From NCBI RefSeq assembly GCF_011046535.1, contig NZ_CP049257.1, positions 3,720,001 to 3,784,000 of the forward strand: DNA of 64,000 bases, read 5' to 3'. The notes beneath the pieces were generated by a model. That model had not been told where the DNA came from and ran no database searches. It worked only from the letters and a program-made list of their open reading frames with translations. The translations under genes were made by a program, and so were the position numbers. Shown one piece after another: positions 50,772-60,240 of the stretch; the first letter of the stretch is position 1; each line of letters starts with the position of its first letter. The stretch is from Nocardioides anomalus. GTDB taxonomy: Bacteria > Actinomycetota > Actinomycetes > Propionibacteriales > Nocardioidaceae.

Positions 50772-53629
50772 TGCTCCGCGCCCGCCGCTGGTTCCTCGCC
50801 CCCCTCGTGCTCGCCCTCGGCGTGCTCGCGAGCGGGTGCGACGGCTCCTTCGACAGCATCGACGGCGACGACGGACCGCCGCCGCCGGTGACCCTCGTCG
50901 TCTCCCAGGCGTGGGTGCACGACCACCAGGGCGACGGCAGCGGCGGCGGCGCGTCCGGCGGAGCCGAGGTGCAGGCGCGCCTCGCCTCGCTCCAGCGCGA
51001 GGTCGGCCGGCTGCGCCAGGAGACCCGCACCGGCTGGGTGGGGACCCAGGACGACGTGACCGGCTACCTCGCCGACCTCAGCGGCGGCTCGTGGGCCGGC
51101 ACGCCCGCGGCGTTCATGGACGACTACGGCCCCGCCCTGTTCGGCACCGACTCCTCGGTCATCCGGCTGGGCGAGCCGGACAGCGTGACGGTCCCGGGGA
51201 TCGTGACGACCAGCGCCACGCAGGCCGTCGGCGACGTGCCGGTGCAGGACGCGCGGTTGGTCTTCACCGCGCGTGACGCCCGGCTGACCGGCGTGCGCGG
51301 CCGGCTGTTCCCCGACCTGACCGTGTCCACCACGCCCGTGCTCACCGCCGAGCAGGCCCAGGCCAGGGCCGAGCAGATCTCGGGCGGCCGGGCCACCTCC
51401 GCGCCGTCGCTCATCGTGCTGCCCCGCGGCGCGGGCGTCCTGGCCTGGCTGGTCACGGTGGCCGCGCCCGCCGACGGCGGCGGCACCACCCCGCTCACCG
51501 GCGGCGACTACTACGTCGACGCCACCACCGGCGACGTCCTCAGCGTCGCCCCCGTGTCCGGCGAGGGACGCGTGGCCCTGCCGACGTTCCGTCCGCGCAC
51601 GGTGGCGACGCGCCGCGCCGCAGCCCGGTCCGTGGGCGCCGCCCGCGCCGGTGCGCCCGATCCCCGCGACGTGGAGGTCACCGGCACCAACCCGATCGGC
51701 GGCGAGCTGAAGGGTCACGGGCTCCAGACCGACAACGGCGTCGCGCTCGTCGACACCACCACCCCGTGGTACGACGCGGCGACGGGCGACGGGGTCATCG
51801 AGACCTTCGACGCGGCCAAGGTCCGCGACTCCTCCGACCTGCCCGGCAAGCGCGTGGTCAGCCCGAGCACCACGATCCGCGACGGCGAGGAGATCGCCGC
51901 GCACGCGCTCAGCCGCGACGTCGTGGACTACTACGAGAGCCTGGGCCGCGACTCCTGGGACGGCCAGGGCGGCACCCTGCGCAGCTCGGTGCACTTCGGA
52001 CCCTCGGACTACTGCAACTCGATGTTCACCACGTCGACCAACCCGCCGCAGATGGTCTACGGCAACCCGTGCACCACCGGCGACGGCGCGCAGGAGGTCA
52101 CCGAGGTCGAGATCGACACCGCGGGCCACGAGATCACCCACGGCGTCACCGACACCACGGCCGGGCTGAAGTACACCGGCCAGTCCGGCGCGCTCAACGA
52201 GGCGTTCTCCGACTACTTCGGCAACGTCATCGGCAACCGGGTCAAGGGCACCGACAGCGTCGCGATCTTCGAGGGCGGCTGCACCGGCTACACCGCGGAG
52301 ACGCTGTTCTGCACCCGCAACCCCGACGGCAGCCTGTCGCTGCGCTACATGCTCAACGGCAACGACTTCGACGACTACCTGCGAGTGCTCGACCCCGGCT
52401 TCCGGCTGCAGTACCTCGGCTACAGCGGCCAGGACCACGGCGGCGTGCACTACAACTCCGCGATCTGGAACAACGCCCTGTGGTCGATCCGCGTCCAGCT
52501 GGCCAAGATCGACAACGAGCCGGGCAACGACTCGCCGCTGGCCCAGGCCTTCGACCGCGCGGTGTACGGCGCGCTGGCCACCCGGCTCGGTCCGACCTCC
52601 GGCTTCCTCGACGCCCGCGCCGCGGTCGAGCAGGTCATCATCGACTCCCAGCTCGACCCGGTCGTGCTGCGCGTGGCGCGCGAGGTCTTCGACGCCAACA
52701 AGATCTGTGCCGGCTGCCCCGACACCGGTGAGCTCGGCGGCGACCCCGTCTACACCTCGCCGGCCACCCAGCTGCACCCGGTGGTCAGCGGCGACAGCGT
52801 GGCCTGGCTCGACGTCAGCGGCTCCGACGACATCTTCGGCTACGCCGCCTCCACCCACCTCGGCGGCGCCACCCCGACCCTGGGCAGCCGCTCGGACGTG
52901 GTCGAGGTCGGCTTCGCCGGCGACGCCCTGCTGACCTTCGACGCCAACGGCCGGATCACCCGCTACGCCCCCGACGGGTCGTCCACGCTGCTCGACCAGC
53001 CGCCGGCCAACGACGCCGTGGCGGCGGGTCTGGCCGGCTCCGACGCCGGCGGCGCCTGGGTCAGCGCCCAGGGGGTGTCCTACGTCGACGCGGCGGGCCA
53101 GGTCACCTCGACCAAGATCGGCGGCCTCCAGGGCGACACGGTCACCGGGCTCGGCGCCGGCGACGGCATCGTCGGCATCGGCACCGACGGCGGCAAGGTG
53201 CTGCTCTGGCAGCCGGGCAGCGCCCCGCGCCAGGTCGGCCAGCTCGACGGCGCGGTCATCGACGTCGCGGCGTACGGCGAGAAGGTGGTCGCCGTCGACG
53301 ACAGCGGCACCGCCGCCCTGTTCACCACCGACGGCCAGAGCTTCCAGCTCAGCGGCTCGGCCACGCCGTTCGGCGTCACCATGAACGACCAGTACGTCGT
53401 GTGGGCCGAGGCCAAGGGGCCGCTCAAGGCGGGCGTGGCCGGTGGCGTGTCCAACTACCCCGACACCGACCTCTACCTGGCCTCGCTGGCCAGCGGGAAG
53501 ATCTACGACATCGTCCCCGAGGGCGGCCAGCAGGGCTTCCCGTCGCTGTCCGGCGACCGGCTGGTCTGGCAGGACGCGGCGTTCGGCGGCGACGACGTGC
53601 TGACCGCCGAGGTCCCGGACGACCTCTGA
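50771..53629 (+). CDS. M4 (thermolysin-like) metallopeptidase lipoprotein with C-terminal propeller, copy B
   Basis: A 952-residue paralogue of copy A along its whole length. The lipobox LASGC gives Cys23, and the order of propeptide, peptidase and propeller is the same. Catalytic residues are His453/Glu454/His457 in HEITH, Glu477 in GALNEAFSD and His560 in GGVHYNSAIWNNAL. The most different parts are the N-terminal linker and the propeptide segments. Tandem duplication with both copies kept intact suggests two related but distinct tasks, such as different targets or one activating the other (inference). Confidence 0.88.
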   Translation: MLRARRWFLAPLVLALGVLASGCDGSFDSIDGDDGPPPPVTLVVSQAWVHDHQGDGSGGGASGGAEVQARLASLQREVGRLRQETRTGWVGTQDDVTGYLADLSGGSWAGTPAAFMDDYGPALFGTDSSVIRLGEPDSVTVPGIVTTSATQAVGDVPVQDARLVFTARDARLTGVRGRLFPDLTVSTTPVLTAEQAQARAEQISGGRATSAPSLIVLPRGAGVLAWLVTVAAPADGGGTTPLTGGDYYVDATTGDVLSVAPVSGEGRVALPTFRPRTVATRRAAARSVGAARAGAPDPRDVEVTGTNPIGGELKGHGLQTDNGVALVDTTTPWYDAATGDGVIETFDAAKVRDSSDLPGKRVVSPSTTIRDGEEIAAHALSRDVVDYYESLGRDSWDGQGGTLRSSVHFGPSDYCNSMFTTSTNPPQMVYGNPCTTGDGAQEVTEVEIDTAGHEITHGVTDTTAGLKYTGQSGALNEAFSDYFGNVIGNRVKGTDSVAIFEGGCTGYTAETLFCTRNPDGSLSLRYMLNGNDFDDYLRVLDPGFRLQYLGYSGQDHGGVHYNSAIWNNALWSIRVQLAKIDNEPGNDSPLAQAFDRAVYGALATRLGPTSGFLDARAAVEQVIIDSQLDPVVLRVAREVFDANKICAGCPDTGELGGDPVYTSPATQLHPVVSGDSVAWLDVSGSDDIFGYAASTHLGGATPTLGSRSDVVEVGFAGDALLTFDANGRITRYAPDGSSTLLDQPPANDAVAAGLAGSDAGGAWVSAQGVSYVDAAGQVTSTKIGGLQGDTVTGLGAGDGIVGIGTDGGKVLLWQPGSAPRQVGQLDGAVIDVAAYGEKVVAVDDSGTAALFTTDGQSFQLSGSATPFGVTMNDQYVVWAEAKGPLKAGVAGGVSNYPDTDLYLASLASGKIYDIVPEGGQQGFPSLSGDRLVWQDAAFGGDDVLTAEVPDDL

Positions 53630-53632
53630 GCC

Positions 53633-56455
53633 ATGGCCACCACCCGAGCGATCGTCGGCTGGCTGCCGGCGCTCGTGCTGGTGCCCGCCCTCGCCGCGGC
53701 CGCCGTCGTCGTCAGCGTCCCCGACGACGACGTGGCCGCGATGCGCGAGGAGCAACCGCTCGACCTGGGCACGACGTGGGTCTACGACGTCACCGACCAC
53801 GGTCAGCCGTCCGGCACCCGCACCAGCCAGGTCGCGGCCTCGGCCTCGCTGATCGACGACCGCGGCCTGCTGGTCCCGACGGTCAAGGTGACCGCCCGCT
53901 ACACCGACTACCCCGGCACCGGGCCCCGGCGCTACGACGCCTACTACCGGGTCGACGGCGACAGCGTCTACCAGTACGCCCAGGACGAGGGCGGCACCTG
54001 GTACGCCATCAGCCCGCGGATCCCGAGCTACCGGCTCCCCGCCGAGCCGGGGCTGTCCTGGGACTACGACGGCACGGTCGGCGACGCCGACTACTCCTCG
54101 AGGACCGAGCTGACCGAGGTCGGGGACATCGAGGCGAGCGGCCGGACCTTCACCGGCTGCGCGCACTTCGTGACCCACACGCCCGTCGCGGTCGAGGGGC
54201 AGCCCGACGCGGAGCGCACCTTCGACGAGTGGACCTGCCCCGGCTACGGCACCGTCAAGACCCGCGACCACACCGAGGCCACCGACTCCGACGTGACCGA
54301 GGAGCTGACGCAGTTCCACGGCGTGGCCCACGAGTGGTACGCCGCCGGGCACGACCCGGAGCCGGTCGCGGCGACCGACGTCCCCGGGTCGACGTACGGC
54401 TTCGGGGCGGGCCGCACCTTCGCCGCGCCGGACGGCACCCTCGGGCGGGACCTGGCCTGGACCGACGGCCGCGGCGAGAGCGGCCTGCACCCGCCGGTCT
54501 CCGACGGCGAGGTCATGGTGCTGGCCGAGGCCGACGGCGGGGTCACCCTGCGCACGGTCGGCACCGGCGAGGTGCGCTGGCGGGTCCGGCTCCGAGGACC
54601 GGTGCTCGCCGCGCCGGTCCTCGCCGACGGCGCGGTGGTCGTGGCCGACCCGGGCAAGCAGGTGACCGCCCTGTCCCTGGACGACGGGCGGGCCCTGTGG
54701 GTGCGACGACTGCCCGACGTGGTCTCCGCCTCCCCCGTCGTGGTGGGCGACCAGGTCGTCGTGCCGACCGACGACGGCGCGGTCACGGCGCTCTCGCTGA
54801 CCGACGGCACCACCGCCTGGTCCACCACGCTCGGCGGACCGGCCCGCACCGCCCTCGCGGCCGACGCCGAGCACGTCCTGGTGGCCGACGACTCCGGGAC
54901 CCTCACCGCGCTCGACCCCGACGACGGCGACGCGGACTGGTCCTCGTCGTTCGACAGCGGCGTCCGGCAGGGCCCGGTCGTGGCCGAGGGCCACGTGCTG
55001 GTCCAGGACGGCGACGGGGTGGTGCACGCGTTCGACGCGGACGGCGACGTCGACTGGCAGACCCGCGGTCGCGAGGAGGGCGCCTGGCCGCTGGCCGCCG
55101 GTGACGGTGTGCTCGTCACCGTCGACCTGCACGACCTCAGGGCCTACGACCTCGACGACGGCCACCGGCTCTGGACCCGCGAGGTGGCGCCGCAGCGGAC
55201 CACCGTGGCGGTGATCGGCGACGAGGTGGTGGCCAGCGGCACCGCCGGGCAGGTCGAGGTGCTCGGGCTGGCCGACGGCGAGGTCCGCGACCGCTGGACC
55301 CTCCCGACCCTCGCTCCGGGCGACCGCTGGTTCAACGACGTGGCGCCGGCCCTGGTCGGCGACGACCTGGTCCTCACCGGGTCCGCGAACGGGACGACCG
55401 ACACCGTGCTGTTCGCCTACCCCGTGCGCGACGGGGCCGCCGCCGGCGGGGTGAGCCTGCGCGTCGACCTGCGCGACGTCCCGGGCTACCCCAACGAGGC
55501 GGCCGCCCTGGCCGGTGACGACGTGCTGGTGCCGGTGGGACAGGACCTCGTCGCGGTGGGCCCGGACGACGCCTCCCGCACCGTGCAGACCGGCGACGTC
55601 GGGGTGCAGACCACGCCCGTGGTGGCCGGCGACGTCGTCGTCTCGCGCAACGGCAAGCACGTCGAGGCCCGTCGCCTGGACGACGGGACGCAGCTGTGGG
55701 AGCTGCCCTCCGGCGACCCGGAGTACGGCGCCAGCCCGGCCACCGACGGCACGACCGTGGTCTACGCCCACACCGACGGGGTGCTCGTCGCGGCCGACCT
55801 GCGCACCGGCGACGTGCGCTGGACGGCCCCGCTCGACGGGCAGAACGGCAGCAGCCAGCCGCTGCTCCTCCCCGACGGCGACGTGGTGTACGGCGGCGGC
55901 GGCCTGGCCCGCTACGACGGCGCGACCGGTGACGTCCGCTGGCGCGACCCCGCCACGCACCTGCTCGGCCCCGCGGCGTACGCCGGCGGCACGGTCTACG
56001 CGGCGGGCTACGACCCCGCGACCAACGAGGGCCGGCTGGTGGCCGTCGACGCCGCGACCGGGGAGCGGCGCTGGAGCGTCCCGCTGACCCTGCCTCCGCT
56101 CTACCTCGGTCCGGCCGTCGGCGCCGGGGTGGTGGTGGCCTACGACGGCCCGACGGCCCACGCCTACGACGCGACCACCGGCGACGAGCTGTGGACGCTC
56201 ACCGGCTCACGGCCCGCCGCCGGCGGACCCGCCGTCGTGGACGGGCGGGTGCTGCTGGTGCAGCGGGGCAACAACGACGACCTCGAGGACGACGAGTACC
56301 GCCTCTCGGTCCAGGACGCCCGCACCGGCCGGCTCCTCGCCGCGTGGGAGGCGCCCGGCACACCCCCGGGGCGCACCGCGCTGACCGCCGTCACTCCCGA
56401 CGGCCGCCTGCTGATGCCGTCCCTCGGCCTGGCCGTGGTCCAGGTGGTCCCGTGA
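53633..56455 (+). CDS. Membrane-anchored PQQ-type beta-propeller protein
   Basis: A 940-residue protein with one N-terminal signal or anchor helix (about 9-29). Residues 40-240 form a beta domain with GTTWVYDVTDHGQ. From about 270 to the end there are many PQQ/WD-like blades with repeating G-A/V-V-x-x-L-x-x-D-G-x-x-x-W units (VTALSLDDGRALWVRRL, AYDLDDGHRLWTREV, AVDAATGERRWSV). Enough blades are present for two propellers. No quinoprotein active-site residues are obvious, so a scaffold or binding role is more likely than an enzyme. It begins three bases after copy B and overlaps the next gene (GTGA). Confidence 0.8.
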   Translation: MATTRAIVGWLPALVLVPALAAAAVVVSVPDDDVAAMREEQPLDLGTTWVYDVTDHGQPSGTRTSQVAASASLIDDRGLLVPTVKVTARYTDYPGTGPRRYDAYYRVDGDSVYQYAQDEGGTWYAISPRIPSYRLPAEPGLSWDYDGTVGDADYSSRTELTEVGDIEASGRTFTGCAHFVTHTPVAVEGQPDAERTFDEWTCPGYGTVKTRDHTEATDSDVTEELTQFHGVAHEWYAAGHDPEPVAATDVPGSTYGFGAGRTFAAPDGTLGRDLAWTDGRGESGLHPPVSDGEVMVLAEADGGVTLRTVGTGEVRWRVRLRGPVLAAPVLADGAVVVADPGKQVTALSLDDGRALWVRRLPDVVSASPVVVGDQVVVPTDDGAVTALSLTDGTTAWSTTLGGPARTALAADAEHVLVADDSGTLTALDPDDGDADWSSSFDSGVRQGPVVAEGHVLVQDGDGVVHAFDADGDVDWQTRGREEGAWPLAAGDGVLVTVDLHDLRAYDLDDGHRLWTREVAPQRTTVAVIGDEVVASGTAGQVEVLGLADGEVRDRWTLPTLAPGDRWFNDVAPALVGDDLVLTGSANGTTDTVLFAYPVRDGAAAGGVSLRVDLRDVPGYPNEAAALAGDDVLVPVGQDLVAVGPDDASRTVQTGDVGVQTTPVVAGDVVVSRNGKHVEARRLDDGTQLWELPSGDPEYGASPATDGTTVVYAHTDGVLVAADLRTGDVRWTAPLDGQNGSSQPLLLPDGDVVYGGGGLARYDGATGDVRWRDPATHLLGPAAYAGGTVYAAGYDPATNEGRLVAVDAATGERRWSVPLTLPPLYLGPAVGAGVVVAYDGPTAHAYDATTGDELWTLTGSRPAAGGPAVVDGRVLLVQRGNNDDLEDDEYRLSVQDARTGRLLAAWEAPGTPPGRTALTAVTPDGRLLMPSLGLAVVQVVP

Positions 56456-58197
56456 GCACCCGGCTGCGGCGGTTGCTCGTCGTCCTCCTCGGACCGCTGT
56501 GGGTGCGCACCCTGCGCGACCCCGTGCGCGAGGGCCACCTGCGCCTCGACACGCTGTCCCGGACCGAGCGGCACCTGGCCCGGGCCGCCCTGGTGCTGCT
56601 CGGGGTCCTCCTCGTCTCGGTGCTCGCCCCCGGCGTCTGGCGCTCCGGCACGCTGCTGCAGCTGACGGGATCGGGGAACACGCTGAGCTTCGCGCCCGCG
56701 GCCGCCGTACCGGTGCTGCTCCTCGGCTTGCTGCTCGGGCTCATCACCCTGATGTGGGGCGCGCTCGACGCCAGCCCGCTCGTGCGCGTGGTGGTCGCGG
56801 TCGCCTACCTGCTCTGCTTCGCCACCGTCTCGTTCGGCAGTGGCTTCACCGTCGGCGCGGACGCCTGGGTGCTCCGGCACCTCGCGGGGCTGCTCGAGAT
56901 CGGCTACCTCGGGGTGATCGGGGTGCTCGTCCTCTCCGCCGTGCTGCACCCGCTCGTGCGGCACCGGCCGCGCACCGCCGCGGTCTCGGCCTGGGTGCTG
57001 CGGGCGCTGGTGCTCCTCGCCCTGGTCGTGCAGTTCGGCGCGCTGGCGTGGGGGAACGTCGAGGCGCAGCGCGAGGGTCAGCCGGTCACCGTGCCCGGCC
57101 TCGTCGACTCCTCGCTCTACACCCTCAACAGCCTCCTCGTCCCCCTGGTCTTCGCGGCCGCGGTCGCCGTCATCGACTTCGCCCTCGACGTGTCCACCAG
57201 CCTGTCCGAGCCGGCGCGGGTGCTCGAGCGCCGCTGGCTCCTGCTCACCGTGGCCACCGCCGTCGCGGTCAAGGTGCTCGTCCAGGTGGTCCTGGCCTGG
57301 GACACGTGGAGCGCTCAGCTGACCTACCAGCCGGTGGCCCTGGCGCGGACGGCGGCGTACACCGTGGCCCTCGTCGTCCTGGTCGCGCTGGTGACCCGCT
57401 TCCCGGCCTCCGAGGACTTCCCGCTGGCCAAGGAGCGGGCCACCTACGCCGGCAGCGCCGTGCTCTCCGCGCCCTTCCTGCTCACGGTCGTGGGCATCGG
57501 GGTGGCGCTCTTCGTCAGCGGCGAGCTGGGCAGCGATCTCGGGGAGAGCCTCAACCGGCACCTGCCGAGCGAGTGGCTGTCGGGCGACGGGCTGTCGATC
57601 CTCGGTGGCCTGGCCGTGGTCGGTGGCCTGCTGCTGATGCGACGCAGCGCCGGGGGATTCGGCGACGAGCTCGGCTCGGTCCTCGTCGTCCTCGGAGCCT
57701 GGACCCTGGGCGTCCGCATCCCCAACGCCCTCGGGCTCCACCTCGGCTTCTCCGTGCCCACCGTCGACCTGGTGGTGACCCTCGGCGTGGCCCTGGTCCT
57801 CGCGCTCCGGTGGCGCCGGCTCAGCCCGGCCGCGCTGGTCGCGCTGCTCACCCTGCTGCTGTTCTCGTGGCTGGTCACCAGCCGCGGCGACTACCTGTCC
57901 TTCCTGGGCGCCCTCGTCGGCCTGCCCGCCACCGTCGTGGTCGTCTTCGGCATCGTGCTCACCCTGGCCAGCGGCTCGTCGTTCGCCTCGGCCGGGTCGA
58001 GACGGCTGCCCGCCGACGCCCGGCCGCTGCTCTTCGTCGGCTACCTGCTCGTCTCGGTCTCGATCCTGTTCTGGGTCGAGGTCACCCACGAGAGCGATCC
58101 CGACGACCTCGCGCTCCTCGGCTTCACCACCCTCGGCATCCCCATGGCCGCCTGGCTGGCCGGCCGCCGGATCGTGCCGCGCCCCTCGGCCGACTAG
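56452..58197 (+). CDS. Polytopic membrane protein of unknown function
   Basis: A 581-residue protein with roughly 14-16 hydrophobic segments and short loops. No transporter or enzyme motif is recognisable. A charged stretch DFALDVSTSLSEPARVLERRW near residue 245 and an acidic loop GSDLGESLNRHLPSEWLSG near residue 365 are the only polar regions. It is the last gene of the M4 operon and may anchor or regulate the secreted proteins encoded before it. Its TAG shares CTAG with the opposing nirD stop. Confidence 0.75.
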   Translation: MSTRLRRLLVVLLGPLWVRTLRDPVREGHLRLDTLSRTERHLARAALVLLGVLLVSVLAPGVWRSGTLLQLTGSGNTLSFAPAAAVPVLLLGLLLGLITLMWGALDASPLVRVVVAVAYLLCFATVSFGSGFTVGADAWVLRHLAGLLEIGYLGVIGVLVLSAVLHPLVRHRPRTAAVSAWVLRALVLLALVVQFGALAWGNVEAQREGQPVTVPGLVDSSLYTLNSLLVPLVFAAAVAVIDFALDVSTSLSEPARVLERRWLLLTVATAVAVKVLVQVVLAWDTWSAQLTYQPVALARTAAYTVALVVLVALVTRFPASEDFPLAKERATYAGSAVLSAPFLLTVVGIGVALFVSGELGSDLGESLNRHLPSEWLSGDGLSILGGLAVVGGLLLMRRSAGGFGDELGSVLVVLGAWTLGVRIPNALGLHLGFSVPTVDLVVTLGVALVLALRWRRLSPAALVALLTLLLFSWLVTSRGDYLSFLGALVGLPATVVVVFGIVLTLASGSSFASAGSRRLPADARPLLFVGYLLVSVSILFWVEVTHESDPDDLALLGFTTLGIPMAAWLAGRRIVPRPSAD

Positions 58198-58553
58198 GCG
58201 GCGACCGACTTGCGCTGGCCCACCAGCACCACGCCCTCGACCACCTGCACGTCGTACGCCGCGACCGAGACGTGCGGCTCGTCCAGGCACTGCCCGGTGC
58301 GCAGGTCGAAGCCGTGCTTGTGCAGCGGCGAGGCCACGAACGGCACGCCCTCGCTCACGCCCACGATGCCCTTGGCCAGCACCTGGTGGCGGTCGAACGG
58401 ATCCGGGTTGGCCAGGGCGTAGACGGTCGTCTCGTCGGTGCGGAACAGGGCGACCGCCTGGCCGTGGACCAGCGCCGCGGCGCCCCGCTCGATCTCGAGC
58501 TCGGCCAGCCGGCACACGGGAGCCCACTCGACGGGGTCGGACCGAGGCGCCAC
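58194..58553 (-). CDS. nirD: Nitrite reductase small subunit-like (NirD, Rieske fold without cluster ligands)
   Basis: A 119-residue Rieske-fold protein. The positions that carry CxH and CxxH in true Rieske proteins read NPDPF and SPLHKHG, so no [2Fe-2S] cluster can bind. This is the known state of NirD, the small subunit of the assimilatory NADH-nitrite reductase. NirB is not in the window and the gene has its own leaderless-type promoter (TACGTT six bases before GTG 58553), so it is an orphan unit here. Confidence 0.82.
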   Translation of the reverse strand: MAPRSDPVEWAPVCRLAELEIERGAAALVHGQAVALFRTDETTVYALANPDPFDRHQVLAKGIVGVSEGVPFVASPLHKHGFDLRTGQCLDEPHVSVAAYDVQVVEGVVLVGQRKSVAA

Positions 58554-58559
58554 GCCGCG

Positions 58560-58565
58560 AACGTA
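58560..58565 (-). promoter_or_regulatory. -10 hexamer TACGTT for nirD
   Basis: Minus-strand TACGTT lies six bases before GTG 58553. Confidence 0.45.
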
Positions 58566-58625
58566 GGCAGGACGTGTTACCCCTGACGCCGCCTGTGCAA
58601 CAACCGTGTGAACTCTTCGGCTCCC

Positions 58626-58631
58626 TACGAT
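58626..58631 (+). promoter_or_regulatory. -10 hexamer TACGAT for ispD
   Basis: TACGAT lies six bases before GTG 58638 and supports that start over the in-frame GTG at 58608. Confidence 0.5.
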
Positions 58632-58637
58632 GGCCCG

Positions 58638-59309
58638 GTGCCCGCCGCCGTCGTCATCGTCGCCGCCGGCTCCGGCACCCGCGTCGGCGGGGACGTGAAC
58701 AAGGTGCTCCGGCCGCTCGGCGACACCACCGTGCTCGGCCACTCGGTGCGCGCCGTGCTCGACGTCGCCGACGTGACCCGCCTGGTCATCGGCGTGCGCG
58801 CCGGCGACGAGGACGCCGTCGGCGCGGCCGTCGCGCCCCTCCTCGGGGCCGGCGAGGCCCGCCTGGTCGTCGGCGGCGCCACCCGGCACGCCACCGAGTG
58901 GGCCACCCTGCAGGCCCTGGCCGACGAGGTCGACGCCGGCGAGCTCGACGTCGTCGCCGTCCACGACGGCGCCCGCCCCCTCGCCGGCGCGGCCCTCTTC
59001 GAGGCCACCATCGCCGCTGCCCGTGAGCACGGCGGCGCCATCCCCGTCGTCGACCTGCCCGGCCTGCTGGGCCGCGACCTGCGCCCCGCGCTGTCCGGGC
59101 TCGCCGGCGTGCAGACCCCCCAGGCCTTCCGCGCCGCCCCCCTCCTCGACGCCCACCGCCGCGCCGCCGCCGACGGCTTCGAGTCCACCGACACCGCCGC
59201 CTGCTTCGAGCGCTACACCGACCTGCCCGTCGTCGCCGTCCACGGCGGCGCGGCCAACCTCAAGGTGACCTTCCCCGAGGACCTCGCCGTCGCCGAGCGG
59301 CTCCTGTGA
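58638..59309 (+). CDS. ispD: 2-C-methyl-D-erythritol 4-phosphate cytidylyltransferase
   Basis: IspD joins CTP to methylerythritol phosphate in the non-mevalonate pathway. The 223-residue protein has the nucleotidyltransferase loop AAGSGTRVG, a lysine in NKVL where PK is usual, [18 protein letters not shown] and [10 protein letters not shown]-terminal [13 protein letters not shown] is normal. The enzyme looks complete. Most actinobacteria keep ispD between carD and ispF; here a second, degenerate IspD-like gene holds the place next to carD. Confidence 0.92.
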   Translation: MPAAVVIVAAGSGTRVGGDVNKVLRPLGDTTVLGHSVRAVLDVADVTRLVIGVRAGDEDAVGAAVAPLLGAGEARLVVGGATRHATEWATLQALADEVDAGELDVVAVHDGARPLAGAALFEATIAAAREHGGAIPVVDLPGLLGRDLRPALSGLAGVQTPQAFRAAPLLDAHRRAAADGFESTDTAACFERYTDLPVVAVHGGAANLKVTFPEDLAVAERLL

Positions 59310-59619
59310 CAACCGACCGCGCTGCCCGGTCCGTCCTGCTCCCGTGAGGGCCGGAGCGGGCGTCGGCGTACGGGGCGGCCGGCGAGGTCTCGCGGGTCGG
59401 GGACGCGACCCCCAGGTCAGCGCCGACGACGCCTCGGGTGACCACCTCGGCACCTTCGGCCAGGACCCGACCCCGGGCTGCGCCGAGGCGCTCGGCTGTC
59501 CGACCTGGACCCTCGACGACCTACGGCTGCCCCCGGCGTGAGCTGGAACGCGGCTCCGGGCTCGCCGGCAGCGGGCCGGACCAGGCCGGGGTCGCGGGCG
59601 CCCCGCGACGGTGGGACGC
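59310..59619. other. Low-information gap with a possible 65-codon frame
   Basis: Between ispD and the convergent IspD-like gene there is a frame at 59344-59541 (+) starting with GTG. Its second half (GDHLGTFGQDPTPGCAEALG) looks more protein-like than its Arg/Gly-rich first half. There is no ribosome site or promoter and no recognisable family. It may be a decayed gene end. Nothing else is visible. Confidence 0.25.
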
Positions 59620-60240
59620 TTACCCGTCGCTCACGGGCCAGCTCTGAGTCGGCGCGGTGAGCGCCTCGAGCACGCGCAGGTCGTCCTGGTCGTGCACGCG
59701 GCGGGCCTCGGCGGGCGCCTCGAGCGTGCGCACGGGGAAGCGCTCGGCCAGCGCGGCCACGAGCTCGGCGAAGTCCAGGGACGGCGGCCCGTCCAGGGCG
59801 GCCACCACCGCCGGCGGGAGCACGACGGGCGAGACGACCTGGAGCAGCGTGGTGCGGTCCACGGTGGCGCCGAGCCGGCCGTCGCGCAGCTCCTTGACGG
59901 TGTCGGTGACGGGACGTACGCCGACGGTGACGGCCTCGTGCTCCGCGGCGTGCTCGACGCAGGCGGCCAGGAACGCCGGCGGGGTGAGCGGGCAGAGCGC
60001 GTCGTGGAGGACCAGCGGCTCGTCGGCGTCGGCCAGCGCGGCCCACGGCGTCCCGAGGTCCACCAGCGTCACGCCGGCCTCACCGAGCGCCCAGGCGGCA
60101 GCTGCCACCAGCGGCTCGCCGTGGACCAGGGCGAAGGGCAGCGACCCGCGGCCGGTCTCGACCACGGTCCCCAACGCATCGACCCGCCCGAGCAGAGGCT
60201 CGGGCGGGTCGAGGGCGTCGATCGGGTAGGGCTCGCTCAG
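59620..60240 (-). CDS. IspD-like protein without the nucleotide-binding signature
   Basis: About 185-206 residues. The fold pattern is that of Isp[27 protein letters not shown] (equivalent to HDGARPL), [15 protein letters not shown] and the C-terminal [13 protein letters not shown]. The N-terminal loop that should read AAGxGxR...PK is replaced, so CTP binding is doubtful. The start is unclear: coding similarity reaches above the TTG at 60174, and the first possible start is a CTG at 60240 overlapping the carD stop as CTGA. With a proper ispD 300 bases away this is probably a divergent paralogue with another role. Confidence 0.65.
   Translation of the reverse strand: MSEPYPIDALDPPEPLLGRVDALGTVVETGRGSLPFALVHGEPLVAAAAWALGEAGVTLVDLGTPWAALADADEPLVLHDALCPLTPPAFLAACVEHAAEHEAVTVGVRPVTDTVKELRDGRLGATVDRTTLLQVVSPVVLPPAVVAALDGPPSLDFAELVAALAERFPVRTLEAPAEARRVHDQDDLRVLEALTAPTQSWPVSDG
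60179..60212. terminator. 15-bp perfect hairpin behind carD
   Basis: TCGACCCGCCCGAGC and its exact complement flank a four-base AGAG loop, 25 bases past the carD stop. There is no U-run. It could end most carD transcripts or control entry into the IspD-like frame, which may run through it. Confidence 0.6.

Noticed and set aside
50645..56161. 1838-codon open frame on the minus strand across the peptidase and propeller genes
   Set aside because: It mirrors the third-position GC bias of the genes on the plus strand, is rich in Arg/Gly/Ala/Val without domains, and the plus-strand genes carry complete catalytic motifs.
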